Positions 49,977-61,596 of a stretch of DNA of 64,000 nt are shown here, in pieces. The notes beneath the pieces were generated by a model. The model saw only the letters and a list, made by a program, of their open reading frames with translations. It was not told the origin of the DNA and searched no databases. Source of the DNA: Ephemerocybe angulata (lineage: Eukaryota > Basidiomycota > Agaricomycetes > Agaricales > Psathyrellaceae); contig JAACJK010000163.1 in assembly GCA_013368325.1 (NCBI GenBank), positions 1,302,001 to 1,366,000 on the forward strand, in the 5' to 3' direction. Positions within the stretch are counted from its first letter, which is position 1. Each line of letters starts with the position of its first letter. The position numbers and the translations under genes were made by a program.

Positions 49977-50589
49977 ATGATCGTTGCTCCTGAACTCCAG
50001 ACTCCCAACATGGTGAGCGTCCCAGAACCGTCAGTGCACGGCGGCGGCGGACTCACACTCTTAACAGCAAGAAACTAGACAAGGTATCCCAGCAGAGAAC
50101 CCGCCAGCATACGACGCCGTCTCTCCCCACTGTGCGCCGCATTTCCTTATCTGTAGCGAGCGCCTCATTGATCGATGCGCAGATCCTTACGACAAACCGA
50201 AGCCCCAGATACCCTCCAGCTTGGACCAGAGCGAGCCGCTGATACCCTACAACTATGGCGGACCGGCATTCAACACCCAGCCCACGTTCACGCCGACGCC
50301 GACCGTGTTCTACTACAACAATCCTGTAACGGGCGAGCGGATAACGTCGTCGTTGCCGCCCAGCCACCCTGAGATGATATGCTTGCAGGCGGGGGAGCAT
50401 GTGCCCCAGACGAAGTACGGGATCTTGGGTGAGTCGCTCTGTGCTTTCAGTGTTGGTTCATACTGACCACGAACAGGTATCCTCGCGGCTATATTCTGGT
50501 TCCCCCTCGGAGTCGGACTGTGTCTCCTTGACCGGCAAGTCAAGTGCAGTCGGTGCGGCCTAACAATCGACGACGGCGTCTGCGGTTGA
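49977..50589 (+). CDS. BRI3-like small membrane protein with zinc-ribbon tail
   Basis: Exons 49977-50012, 50068-50428 and 50477-50589 join in phase. The N-terminal half is Pro-rich (ENPPAYDAVSP, IPYNYGGPAFNTQP). It is followed by SHPEMICLQAGEHVPQTKYG, a single hydrophobic segment (ILAAIFWFPLGVGLCLL) and a final CSRCG…C. This layout resembles the brain protein I3 family of endolysosomal membrane proteins, and the cysteines resemble LITAF-type ribbons. The start could also be the Met at 50010, one codon before the first donor site. Function in fungi is not known. It is transcribed divergently from rmt1. Confidence 0.65.
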
Positions 50590-50873
50590 GCACCAAGCCC
50601 GAACCACCCATACTCGACTCTACGATAGCATTGAGGACAACTCCTCCGGACATTCCCTATTTCACCCTCGGAACTCCTATATCCAGCACGACCCCAAACG
50701 ATCTTCACGATTTCTCAACTTTATGCATTCTATCCTTATTCTATATCTCCACACTTTATAGTGCACAAGAGTTGTTGTTGTTATACCACCACTGTACCCT
50801 ACATATCTTCGCAATCAACGCCATCTTACACACAGGGCACCAAGTTCTTGCCAAGCTGACTCCCTCGCACTGT
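50590..50873. other. Short convergent spacer
   Basis: It lies between the stops of the BRI3-like gene (plus) and hpm1 (minus). Nothing else was seen. Confidence 0.5.
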
Positions 50874-52305
50874 TCAATTCCACTCTACACGCAGCACCTT
50901 CCTCCCAATCCCCGCAGTCCTCTCCAAAACCGTGCTCACCTCTCCCTTGCGCCCCTCCTCCCTCTTCTTCACCCCATCCACAAAATCCGAAATCCCACCC
51001 CCAACGCCAAAGTACAGCACCTTCGCCGCCACAAGGCACATCCCTCCCTCCCTCTCCCTCTCCCTCTTCCCATCACCCAAACTCAACTTCGCTTCCACCA
51101 TCTCATCCAACCCCGAACCCAAACCAGAACCCTCGTCCAAAAGCCGCATGAGGGAAGGCAAGCTTTCCTGCCTGTATATCGTCTCCGAGGTCAAGAGCAG
51201 ATTGTACGCGCCGCCTGATGAGGAGAGGTCGAAGCTGTCCCAGGCGCCGGAGAAGAAGCGGAGGACGATGTTGTGTTCTTGAAGGGAGGCGAGGAAGGCG
51301 GATTTGAGCGCGGGGGTTATGGGGAGTTCGCCTGCTTCCGTGGGGTCGATCGTCGGTGCAATTTCGCTTGAGGTTTCGGTTGGGTTTGAAGGGTCGTTTG
51401 GGGTTGTGGAGGTGCTGCGGAAGGAGAGGGAGGCGGGGGAGAGGTCTGGTGAGGAGAATGAAGGAAGGTTTGTTAGTTGGTTATTTCGTTAGTTTAGTTG
51501 GAGGGGCGTACACCAGGTTAGGAGGGCGTTGGGGAAGGTTACGAGCTCGAGGACGGAGGCGTTGTAGTCCTGTAGGTGGATGTGCGTCTCTGTTGCGCTT
51601 GGGGGCTCTGAGAGCGCTTTGAGGAGGACGTAGAGCGAGGGGATGGCTGTTCCGCATCCGAGCTATAGTTCATTCAGTGAGTGAGTGAAGGGGGTCGGAA
51701 AGCGCAGAGAGGGGGATGTACCTCGATAACTCGTTTTCCAGAATAACTTTTGAAAGAGTCGCTGGACTCAAGGTACTCAACGAGGTCAAGGCTGCATTCC
51801 CAAGTTTTAAGCCCGCCTTCGTATACACCCGGGAGGAGGTCGGACGGCGCGTCGAGGTATTCGAGGATCGACGGGTCCATCGGCTTTCTTTCCTTCTCCT
51901 CTACATCCTCGTCTTCATCTTCTTCTTTTATGCGAGCCAAGTTCCCGTCCGCGTCCTCGGGATCGACGGTGCCCTCCGCGATGAGCTGGAACCGCGCATC
52001 GAAGAGATCGCGTCGGACGAGATGTACGGTGCGGTCCTTTGAGGGGACGGGGATGGATAAGGGGGAGTAGGAGATTAGCGTGGGTAGGGCGTCGAGCTGA
52101 GCTTTATCGAATTGATTTGTTTTAGTTTTGAAGCACAAAAATGTGAGAGTGGGCGGGGGAGTGTACGCACGAATTCCTCGATGGGGTGTTCGCGCGATGG
52201 AACGGTGGGGTGCGCCTCTTGGGTGCTTTTGGAGGTTTCGGGTTCGACTGAGAGAGATGTGAACTCTTCGTCGATGTCGTCGATGGCGAAGTCGAACTTG
52301 AACAT
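50874..52305 (-). CDS. hpm1: Protein-histidine N-methyltransferase (Hpm1/METTL18 type)
   Basis: The yeast homologue Hpm1 methylates a histidine of ribosomal protein uL3. The start is at 52305 (MFKFDFAIDDIDEEF), followed by an acidic region, then GGLKTWECSLDLVEYLES, SYSGKRVIE, a spliced LGCGTAIPSLYVLL (SAM motif I) and HIHLQDYNASVLELVTFPN. The QDYN words and the WECS-D-V-YL stretch are the family signature. Then SETIYRQESLPSLMRLL and a C-terminal ending VLRVEWN, stop at 50874. The SAM motif is built across an intron at about 51660-51720. The gene shares a 188-base promoter stretch with the divergent gamma-tubulin complex gene. Confidence 0.85.
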
Positions 52306-52493
52306 GGTGGGCGGAGATGGGGGTGAGGCAAGGAAGAAGGAGGAGAGAGAGGTTGTGGGCGCCAAATGATAAATTGGCGGGTTACGTAAGGAGCGCGCTT
52401 GTTTGGTTTCGAGGCTGCTGGCATACGCGACTCCAGTTCGCGTCTCCACTGGCAGAGCCTGTTCATCACCATCTTTCCTCTACACCACGCGAA
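52306..52493. promoter_or_regulatory. Bidirectional promoter of hpm1 and the gamma-tubulin complex gene
   Basis: Only 188 bases separate the two start codons (52305 minus, 52494 plus), so both promoters must overlap here. No TATA box was recognised. Confidence 0.55.
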
Positions 52494-55400
52494 ATGGAGA
52501 TATGGACGCACGCCGAAGATCTCCTGGACCTTTCAGCCTTCTCCGAACTGCGGCTAGGAGAGGACCTCGACGACCTGCCGCAGATCCACCCGCACTTCTT
52601 CTTCGCCCCGCTCAAAGATCGCCCGCAGGACCCGATTCTCGAGGCTATCAAGCTCTCGCAGGCACAGCCCACACCCAATGTGCGAGATGAACGGCGGAAG
52701 AAGGAGTTGTTGTCGTCGGTGGACGCCAGGCTGCCGAAGGAGCTTGCGATACTGACTACTGATTTGGGAGGGTTGAATGAGGTGGGGTCTGGAGAGGAGG
52801 GAGATGAGGGGAGACCGAGGAGTCCGTTGTCGTTTTGGAGCTCGGTATTGGAGAGTCAGAGGCAGGCGACCGTGAGTTCTGTTTTTTAAGGTATGGGAGA
52901 AGGAACTTATTGGAGGGTGTAGGGTAATACCCTGTCTTGGGATCGGCTACGACCTACACATACGCATAGAGCGTCCACCACAGCGTTTCTATCTGAGCAG
53001 GACGACGCCGTCCTCGCATCCGCACGGTACCGGTACGTACGGCTTCCCTCTCTTAGTTATCCTCCTCGGACGCTCAACTACTGTACAGTTTGGATCCAGA
53101 GTCGAGTCAGACGGCGCATGTCGTCTCAGCGGAAGAGCTGCACCGGTCCCTCCAGATGACAGTGATCGGCACCTCCTCTGGTCTGTTCAGATGGGATGAC
53201 CTCTCTGAACGGTTTCTATATGCCGCAGAGGGGAGTCGGAATTTGAGAATAAGGGAAAGGGACGAAGTTATCAGTCGCAGGTACGCGATTATTCGAACCT
53301 CAGTAGCTCTGAACGCTGACCCGGAGAAGTATCGTCGAACGGTTCCTGACGATTGGGACGCTTTTACGACGGCTGGAGGAGTTTATTAAAGCGCTACAGC
53401 TAAGGTGCGCACCAACGTTAGAGTGCAGTTTCGTTACGAGTCTCTTATATGGGTCTTCAGAACAGTAAAGGACGGGCCCACCGTACATGCACTGGCGCAC
53501 GCTCTGTCGACGGTCCTCATATACCTACGGGAGACCCTGGTGAAGACTTCAGCAAGTGATGATACCGGTCTCTTTGCCTCTGTCTGGAGCAAATACGCGC
53601 CGTACGAAGATATACTGCATGCCATCTCAGATCTTTACGGAAGGGTGAGTGCAGGATGGTTGTCTTCTGGATGTGGGGCGCTCATGCATGCCGATGATAG
53701 GGCCAAGATGTTTCACCAAACGTATACCCAGAACTCATCTCATCACCAATTGTGATCATATCCATAATCTACAAGCATCTAGCACTCCATCTCGAACGGC
53801 GCTCCAATGGCACCATCTCAGCTATCTTCGCATACATACTCGACGCAACATCGAAAGGGTACCTGCACGAAGTCGGGGTTTCAGTAGGGTACGGCGGACA
53901 GCCGAGGAAACAGCCGACCAAGCTGCATCAGGAGCGGGAGCAGTATTTCGGGCTGGAGGATGAGGACGAGCAAGCGGAGGAGGATATATTGGAAGCTTTG
54001 GAGGGCGTGCAGACGAATTTCCCGGATTTCTTCCCGAAGCCTTTGTTGGATCTGTTGCCGACGGCGCAGAAGTCGCTCATTCTGTTGAGGCATGCGCAGC
54101 CGGACCATCCGCTGCTTGGGCAGGAGTCGAAGGACAAGCGGGTGAGGTGGTTATGGTCGGAACAGGACATCCTCGCTGAGTGGAACGAAACGCAGCATGT
54201 AAACGTGGAGACTTCGAACAGCAGTTCAACACCCACACTTCCGGTTCAACTGAGTACGACGACCTATAAGCCAGAGATCGCCGCGCAATTCCACGTCTTC
54301 GACATGGCTCCAGGAGATTTCATAACCCAATCAGCACTCCAAGTCGTCGACAAATCGACCTCGATACTCGACTCCTTCATCCAGCGCTTCGCCGCGCCCC
54401 TCCCCTCCATCACCCCCACCCTCCCGCACCTCACCGCGCTCGTCTTCCACAAACTCCTCGAACACGCCTCGGCGCTCTCCACGACGCTCCTCGCCATCTT
54501 CCTCACGTCCTCGAACAACCTCAACCTGCAGCTGCACCTCAGCCTCCTGCGCTCGTACCTCCTCGTCACCCTCCCCGCGTTCAAGTCCAAGCTCCTCGAG
54601 GCGCTTTTCAGCGATGCGGGGGAGTACGGTGTCGATGCCAGCCCGCATGGTATGTCCTTGCGTTCTGCGAGGCGGCGGCGGTCGAAAGCCAAAGCGAAGA
54701 CGAGGGAGAGGGAGGGGGAGAGTAAGCAGCCGTGGGCGGTGGGGATTTCGGCGAATTTGTTGGAGAGGGAGGTGTGGCCGCCTGTGAGTGGGGATCTGAG
54801 CTTCTTTTTGAGGACGGTTATTGTGGATTCGGTGAATATGGGGTGGGAGGTGGATGAGGTGCAGCATGTTGTGCTTGAGGAGGCGGTGTGGAGGGTTGGG
54901 TTTGCGATTAGGGATTTGCCGGTTGGGGGTGGGAGGGAGAGGTGGATGAATCCTTTGTGTGAGTGCTTTTGGTGACTTTTGGAGATGGTTGGGGTGGAAT
55001 GCTGATTGGGAGGAATAGGTATTGAGGCGCTGGATTTTTTGTATATGGATTATAAGCCGCCGAGACCGATGGATGTGTTGATCTCGCCGCATATCTTGTC
55101 CAAGTATCATAGGATATTTGCGTTCATCTTACGCTTGTTCCGAGGTGAGCACTCTTGTTATCGAAGTTTTGTCTTAATTCCTAATTATGCCCTTCAGTGG
55201 AATGTGCGGTCAAGAGCCTTTTCCGGATGACCAGACTCGCCGCTGGGAACCCGCTGTTCCCTACTCTCGTGAATTCTCGACGGATGGTACTGCACTTCCA
55301 GTTCATCGCGCAGTCGTTCGTATCAACGCTGTCGTCCTACGTATTCGACACCGCGATCGGAGGGAACTTCGATCCCTTCTTGGAGCAACTCTCCGCGTCC

Positions 55401-55980
55401 TCCCCCTCCTCCTCCTCCTCCTCCTCCTCTTCGCCAACCTCGCCAATCTCCGCGACCGCACCCCCGCCTACCTCCACGGAAAGCGCGTCCAGGTTCTCAG
55501 ACGTCTTCGAGCTTGCATCGGCGCACTCTGTTTTGCTCGACCGCATTCTGACGGCATGTCTGCTGCGCTCTGGGCAGAAAGCGGTCGGGGAGCTGCTGCG
55601 GCAGGCGCTGGAGCTTGTGCTGGAGTTCTGTGTTGTTATGGGCGAGCTGCAGCGGGAGAGGGTGAAGGAGTGGGAGGCGGCGGGGATGGTGGAGGATGTG
55701 TATCGTAGGTTTAGGAGCAAGATGACTACTTTCGTGCGTCCTTCGATGTTTTCCTTTGCGCAATGTGTGCTAATTTCTGTGGTTGAAATTGTTGTTTTGG
55801 GTTGGGTAGGTCAAGGTGTTGAAGAATTTGGTGGATAAGGGGCCTACGTCGGCGATGGCTGCGTGGTCGTTTGAGGGCGCGAGTGTGACGGGGATGCAGC
55901 AGCCGACGGGGGGCACGGCGGCGCTGGCGCATCTTTTGGTGAGGCTGGATATGGGGGCGTGGTGGACGGGGGCGGCGTAG
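52494..55980 (+). CDS. Gamma-tubulin complex component (GCP / Spc97-Spc98 family)
   Basis: Part of the gamma-tubulin ring complex that nucleates microtubules at spindle poles. It starts MEIWTHAEDLLDLS at 52494. N-terminal exons carry ALAHALSTVLIYLRETL and a GRIP1-like region. A long exon (to about 54960) holds the helical core. C-terminal exons give GIEALDFLYMDYKPPRPMDV-LISPHILSKYHRIFAFILRL, typical of the GCP GRIP2 domain, then VECAVKSLF, a run of ten Ser in an insert (near 55400) and an end at the TAG at 55978-55980. Which GCP (4, 5 or 6 type) is not clear; GCP6 is my best guess from length and inserts. At least eight introns are present, not all placed exactly. Confidence 0.75.
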
Positions 55981-56698
55981 AGTGCAGGGTTCATCTGTGG
56001 ACGCTCCTTCTGCTAATCATTCGGATTCAGCCTTATCGTTGGGCGCTTATTTCCAGACGCTGAATCTGCACATTACCGCCGGGTCAGATACATGACGTAG
56101 CTTTGTGCTTCAAGTCTTGAAGAGTTAGGTCTTTTTGCGACGTTTTGGCGCTGTGATTCTGTGACCCGAACGCGGATCGGAGGAGAACTTAACATATGTT
56201 CTCTGGCACTAGGACTCGGAGAACTGACGCGCGACGTATGGCCGCAGCACGGGACTGGATCAGGTTTACGGAATTCGTTCCTAGCTTTCGCAAATTCGCA
56301 GCCGACATGACTTGAACCAAGGGGGTTTCAGCCGAGCAGCCCGAGTATGGCGAGCTCACCCGCCACGGAGTATTACTGATACTTTTGTATGTCAGGTATC
56401 CCTTTAGAGTTGAGTTGAGATATGCTCTGCGATGGAAAAATGGGTGGAGAACTTCAAAGGCATGGCAGACAAGCCTTTCGCACAATGCCGGCCGTTGCAT
56501 GCGTTTTCAGATATGGTGAAGGACCTCGTTGTGATTTTTCCGGGTCCCTGGGCAGGTGCGGTAGCTCGGGCTGCTCGGTCGAGACCCCCTTGACTTGAAC
56601 ATTGAATGTTCAAGTTGTATTAAACCCGGCCTACTTACCTGGCAAGCGCACGCACGCCTATTTGATCACCCTCCTGCCTTCCAAAGCTGGTCTACACT
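55981..56698. other. Intergenic region with SDR-3 promoter
   Basis: No coding sequence was recognised. It should hold the SDR-3 promoter; no clear TATAAAG was found, unlike SDR-1 and SDR-2. Confidence 0.45.
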
Positions 56699-57983
56699 AT
56701 GAAGAGAGGAATACTCCCCCATATCAGGGACCAGTTCGCCACAGTCGCACCTGTTGCGAAGGCAGATCTCACTGGCAAGACCGTCGTGGTCGTTGGCGCC
56801 AACACCGGACTTGGTTTTGAGACCGTGAAGCACTTTGCCCGCATGAAGCCCGGCAAGATCGTTCTAGCTTGTCGGAATGAAGCGAAAGGGAAGGCTGCAT
56901 TGGATAGTACGCCATTCTTTGACTGGAGACGACTCGCTGATATTAACCAGATGCGCAGAGCTACAAGAGGATACTGGTTACATCACTGGAGAGTTGTGGC
57001 TCATTGACCTCACCAGTTTCGCTTCTGTCGTCGCCTTCGTCGACAGGTACGAGAGGGAGGGAGGGAGGCTTGACATTCTTGTAGCCAATGCCGGTGTCGT
57101 CGACTTCAAGTACAAGGAGACAATAGATGGCTGGGAAGAGACGTGAGTACTTGTTCCTCTATCTGGTCGACTATGGCATTGCTAACCAATATCAGGCTCC
57201 AGGTTAACTCCTTGTCTACGTCCCTGATCTGCATGTTGCTGGCTCCTCGCATGGCCGAGACAGCGAAAACCTATTCCACCCAGCCGAGGATTGTGATCGT
57301 TGGTAGTGAGGCTCATTATTGGACGGCCATCCCCGATGAAGTCTACGACGCGCCATCTTCATTCGAACTCATCAGTAGCAAGGAATTCTCTACCCCTCAG
57401 TACGGCATTTTACTCGAAGCTGGAGACTAACTAATCTTTCAAACAACAGGAGAATGATGCAACGGTACCATGATAGCAAACGTGAGGCATTGAGCATCGA
57501 ACTGTCCGTCGTTTAGTCACTTACCCCTAACGCAGTCCTGAGCGTCTTCTTCACCCTCTCCCTCGCAGAACTGCTCAAGAATTCGCCAATCATCGTCAAC
57601 ACAGTAAATCCTGGTGTCTGCCACTCTGAACTTAACAGGAGCTTCACAGGAGTGCTGGGAGCCTTGTCCAGCATCATGCTGTGGGTAATCGGCCGGACTG
57701 CTGAACAAGGGGCACGCTCAATCGTCTGGGCCGCGGTTGGCGCCGCGGAGAACCCTGATAAACTGCGTGGGGGGTACCTCAATTTGAATCGCTTGGAGGA
57801 ACCGAGCGATCATGTTTGTGATGTTGGAGGGAGGAAGCGCCAGGAAAAGCTCTGGGTAGGAGATCTGTATTCGTCACTTTTTTTGTGTGCTGACGGGTTA
57901 TTTTCGCTTTGCAGAAAGATCTTATTGAGGAGCTTTCGAAAGTGGACAAACGCGTTCCCGGTGTCGTGGAGCAGTTCTCCTAG
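56699..57983 (+). CDS. Short-chain dehydrogenase/reductase SDR-3
   Basis: The third intact member of the family. It opens MKRGILPHIRDQFATVAPVA at 56699, with VVVVGANTGLGFE, DILVANAGVV (NAG), IVIVGSEAHYW, MQRYHDSK (YxxxK), NTVNPGVCHSELNR and VPGVVEQFS, with a TAG stop at 57981-57983. Note VIVGSEAHYW: the catalytic-serine position (Gly-Ser) remains. It shares HYWT with the pseudogene at 43560-44025 and differs from SDR-1 and SDR-2 at many sites. Introns lie near 56905, 57140, 57400, 57480 and 57860. Confidence 0.85.
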
Positions 57984-58266
57984 ACTCTAGGATCTCATCT
58001 CAGGTGCGACGACTAGAAGGCTCCGGAGCTGCTATACGATATAAACATTCGTGTCTATATTCGGAGAAACAGAAACTACAAGAGCCCTGGTGTACTAGGC
58101 ATATCCTACCAGTGGAGAGTACCGTCCACTTATTGAGCAGCGAGCTTGACGGACGATTCAGATACTGGTATCACTTCCGCTTGTGCTTCGCCATACACCA
58201 ATCCCTCTGGTTATATCAAGTTCGGTTAACTGCCCAACATCTCAGGTGTATCTAAGTCTAACAATG
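57984..58266. other. Short convergent spacer
   Basis: It lies between SDR-3 (plus) and the first small secreted protein (minus). No gene was seen. Confidence 0.5.
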
Positions 58267-58629
58267 TCAACTTACCATTTGTTGAATACGAAAAGCTCGG
58301 CCGCACACACAGCGCCATGGAAAGCCAGCAATCCGTGCTTCAAGTCGGTCGGAGAGCTCCTCCATGAGGTCGCGAGTCGAGATATCGGTAAGAGCATCAG
58401 CGACTTCAATTTCGCGGCTAAGAATGTCGTCGACGCCCCGAAGGCTTAAGTCGTCGACAAGGTCCCGAGCATGGTGGGCCTGTACATGAGGCTTCAGATG
58501 AGCATGGGTGGCTATCAGGGAGCAGTGACGGTCACTCACACTGCTAGCCTTGTGACCTTGAACATGACCTTGTACATAGGATGCTAGGGCAACGACAATG
58601 GGAATGGCTTTGACAAAGGTGAGACGCAT
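58267..58629 (-). CDS. Small secreted protein A (100 residues), RDL-repeat, C-terminal CxCG
   Basis: Exon 1 (58629-58540) codes for a signal peptide (MRLTFVKAIPIVVALASYVQG). A 60-base intron joins in phase to exon 2 (58479-58267). The mature part repeats a module: ARDLVDDLSLR, then STRDLMEELSDRLEAR. It ends with a short Cys motif, WRCVCGRAF. The length, the secretion signal and the small conserved tail suggest a secreted peptide precursor or effector-like protein. Function is unknown. It has a paralogue at 59347-59685 in the same orientation. Confidence 0.65.
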   Translation of the reverse strand: MRLTFVKAIPIVVALASYVQGHVQGHKASSVSDRHCSLIATHAHLKPHVQAHHARDLVDDLSLRGVDDILSREIEVADALTDISTRDLMEELSDRLEARIAGFPWRCVCGRAFRIQQMVS

Positions 58630-59346
58630 AGTATTTCGGGGGTAGAGTGATATAGTACGTCCTTCCAAGAACCACGGTTTTTATGCTTTCTAGACTGTTG
58701 GTAGGGGCACTGGAACTCGAGGAGGGCGTCGAAATATTGATATTGTACCCTCAGTTACGAGCTGGACACAGGAAATTAATCAAGAGAATATCATAACACT
58801 TGTGTGCTAGTTTGGACATCTGTGTGGCCTAGTGTGCGCATTTACAGCGCTCGCTCAGCCTCAGCTCCCAACCTTCAACTGCATCTGCATGGAAAGTTCG
58901 ATCGGAATTCATCTTCTTCCTTGGCGTGCGCCGTGATATTTTCTTATTGCAGTTGTATTTCTTTAGAGTTGCCAGAAAGCATGTCAGTCTCGGGGCTTCA
59001 ACATCTATCTTCTCTCCGTAAAGGAACCTTGGAATCGATCAGTGCCTCAAAATTTGGTCCCGTTTCTTTTCATAAGTGAGTCCTAGATTAATGCTAGGTA
59101 CGAAGATTAGATTCAAATGGGTCTGGCCCGCTGCTATGACAATCATACATTCGAGTATGTCCAGAGAGAAAATAACGACAACGCCTGCTGCAGGCAGGCT
59201 CAATATGTGGGGACCCGGGGAGGACTCGATCGAGCACAGCTCGGCCGGTAGTGCTAGGATTATTTCCGCTTGTGCCTCGCAACACAGTTATTTGCCTACT
59301 CATATCAAATCAGCTTAACTGCTCAATTTCTTGTATCAATGGCATT
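58630..59346. other. Spacer between the two small secreted protein genes
   Basis: The proximal part (58630-58760) is conserved with the region upstream of gene B. Both have a CATAAAAA or TATAAAAA word, then a GGCAC-GGAACTC stretch. The rest has no recognised gene. Confidence 0.45.
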
Positions 59347-59685
59347 CTAGAAGTACCAAGAACACACCCCAAGTATAGAACGATATCTGAGGCCGCACAC
59401 ACGACAAGGCCATCCCGGACCTGAGGGGCTCCGCGCTTCAAGGCGGTTGGAAACCTCCTCGATGAGATCTCGGGTTGATATGTCAGCAATAGCACCAATG
59501 GCTTCCTCGCGAAGGCTCAGCTCATCGACGAGATCCCTAGCATCTAATTTCTTTACATAAGGTTTTAAATGAGCACACCAGAAAGCCATTCACTAGGCGT
59601 AACGGTAACTCACATTACCGTGGGCGTAGACGTACGATGCCAAGGCAAGTACAATGGGAAGGATTCCGACGAGGGTGATACGCAT
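59347..59685 (-). CDS. Small secreted protein B (91 residues), RDL-repeat, C-terminal CxxCG
   Basis: Exon 1 (59685-59614) gives the signal peptide MRITLVGILPIVLALASYVYA. An intron joins in phase to exon 2 (59550-59347). The mature part has ARDLVDELSLREE, then STRDLIEEVSNRLEAR and a tail with WPCRVCGLRYRS, ending CSWYF. It matches protein A through the signal, repeat and Cys tail. TATAAAAAT (minus strand, 59785-59777) lies about 90 bases before the ATG and is partly kept upstream of A, so the promoter was duplicated too. Confidence 0.65.
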
Positions 59686-59776
59686 GGTATTTAGGGAGTT
59701 GCAGTCGAGGAAAGAAAGGCTTGAATGGAAGGCGGAGGTTGGAAGAGTACTGTAGGACGACCTTCCTGGCCTCACG

Positions 59777-59785
59777 ATTTTTATA
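59777..59785 (-). promoter_or_regulatory. TATA box of small secreted protein B
   Basis: TATAAAAAT on the minus strand, 92 bases upstream of the ATG at 59685. The equivalent position upstream of gene A (near 58680) reads CATAAAAAC. Confidence 0.5.
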
Positions 59786-60855
59786 CTTTTTAGGATGTTG
59801 CTAGGGGCACCGGAACTCAAGGAGAGAGTTGAAATTTGGTATCAGTGACTACTCTCAGACACCGGCACCTGCCACACATACCAAATAATTGAGAGAGAGC
59901 ATCACGTCATTGTGTGTGCTAACCCATGACACTGTGTGTGTTCGTAGGCGCTAGCTCAGCCCCAGCGCCCGCAGCCAAGCGCCAACCTTCATCTCCACCT
60001 GCATAGAAGTTGATTGACGAAATTGACGATCTTCTTTGGATTACGCCGTGATACCTATCTTGCTTGCATTGCATTGCATTTGCTTGAACGAAGATTTTGC
60101 TTGGGTTTCACCCTTTTTTATAGTTGCAACCACCGGGAGGGACCAAAGTTGGGGTGCAACGTTCCAACATAATGTTGAGATGCGCGAGCTCATACCGACA
60201 CTACAAACTTCGGACGTGACGGAGAGATTTTGCGACGGGCGGTGATCCGACATCTCTATATTCTAACTGTGTAGGCGCCATCATACACGCCTGACAGTAG
60301 TAATGCCTAAATTGCTCCCAGATCTCACCGAATAGTTCATTCACCCCCATTAACCACCATAATCCTCGCGGCCCGAGTCAAGTTGCCAGTCGGCCCAAAG
60401 TCGGCCACTGGGGAAATGAACGTTACCTCAGGTATGCGTTTATTTGCACCCAAGAGCCTTCCATACTACCAAGGAGTATACCTTGACGCGCCTTACACCA
60501 CTTTTGAGATTCTGAAGACCATACGCAATGTCTAAGCGCTCGCTAAAGCAGCGCTAAAATCCGATCACGTTGAGCGCCCAAAAAACGTGGCTCACGGATC
60601 ATTCCCACGGCCCATGGCACAAAATGGTTTGACTCTGCGTGCATTGATCGCCGTTTGCTCTCCGCGAAGCACCTCCGGTGGAGACGTTTCCTTTACACCT
60701 ACCCTCACCTCCGAATCTTCGACGAGCAACTACGCCCAAAGCTCTCAAGAAATCGAGCAGAAGCCATCCTTCGATCTTCGACGACGACATCGACGCAACC
60801 ACCGACAACGACTGTAGCACGAGGCTTCTAGTCCAACCCAACCGTCCGAGAATCA
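59786..60855. other. Intergenic region, no gene seen
   Basis: It lies between protein B (minus) and the PalI-type gene (plus). Overlapping short frames at 60587-61039 have no domain and overlap the real exon 1 of the next gene. Both promoters should lie here. A TAGGCGCC word occurs at 60272. Confidence 0.5.
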
Positions 60856-61596
60856 ATGGTGAACGTATCCGGCGCAGCGCTTCCTGGAGTGTTTCTATGT
60901 TTCTCGGCGATGGTACTGCTACTATTCGTGAGTCTCTCCCTATATTTGCTCGAGCAGGCGCGCTGAGTGGGTTGGGGTTAGGTGTCGGTATCAGAGCCGA
61001 CATGGAATAAAGTCTCTTTCCTGGATGTCCGTATGCCAAACGGAACGACGCACTACGGATGTCTCGGGTACACGAATCATGATGTGGGGATTGGGTACTA
61101 CTTCAGGTGCGTCTCCAGAAAGTTGGATGCAAGGGCGGCACGACTGACCTCTATTGTATCTTGTAGTAACGGCCGCCTAAACTCGGCGGTCCTGCACCAT
61201 CTTACGAAAACTCTCATTCTCCACCCAATTGGTACTTAATTCATGTCTTGGCCCGTCTCGTATCCTTCCCGGTTAACAGTATCTGTAGCATGTGGTCTAT
61301 CAGGCATCGCGTTCGCCTTCGGCCTCCTTGGCGCGACGTACCATAGAACGGGCACCATCCTCATGGCGCTCATCGCAGGTCTCGCATTCCTCACTACCTT
61401 CGTCGCATGGGTCATCGATATGATCCTCTTCGGCATCGCGCGGCAAAGATACAGAGACGAGGGCCTGTGGGCGCAGTACGGCAACGCGAACTGGCTTACG
61501 CTCGGCGCGCTCGTTGCACTCATTCTGGGCTTCTGTACGAGTGCGTTTGGCACGTTTGGCAGGTACAGGAGGAAACGGACGGATACGGCGTACTAA
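60856..61596 (+). CDS. SUR7/PalI-type four-pass membrane protein
   Basis: The family includes plasma-membrane eisosome proteins (Sur7) and the pH-signalling protein PalI/Rim9. Exon 1 (from ATG 60856, MVNVSGAALPGVFLCFSAM) supplies a membrane segment. An intron with GTGAGT joins to VSVSEPTWNKVSFLDV, an external loop. Two more introns (about 61107-61167 and 61235-61283) lead to SVACGLSGIAFAFGLLGA, TILMALIAGLAFLTTFVAWV and ANWLTLGALVALILGFCTSA, then a short basic tail to the stop at 61594-61596. The QYGNANWLTLGALVAL wording is typical of fungal PalI homologues. All four exons join in phase. The exact subfamily is not settled. Confidence 0.75.

Noticed and set aside
54331..55110. A 259-codon open frame on the minus strand
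   Set aside because: It is a shadow of the gamma-tubulin complex gene, with low-complexity Arg/His/Glu sequence.
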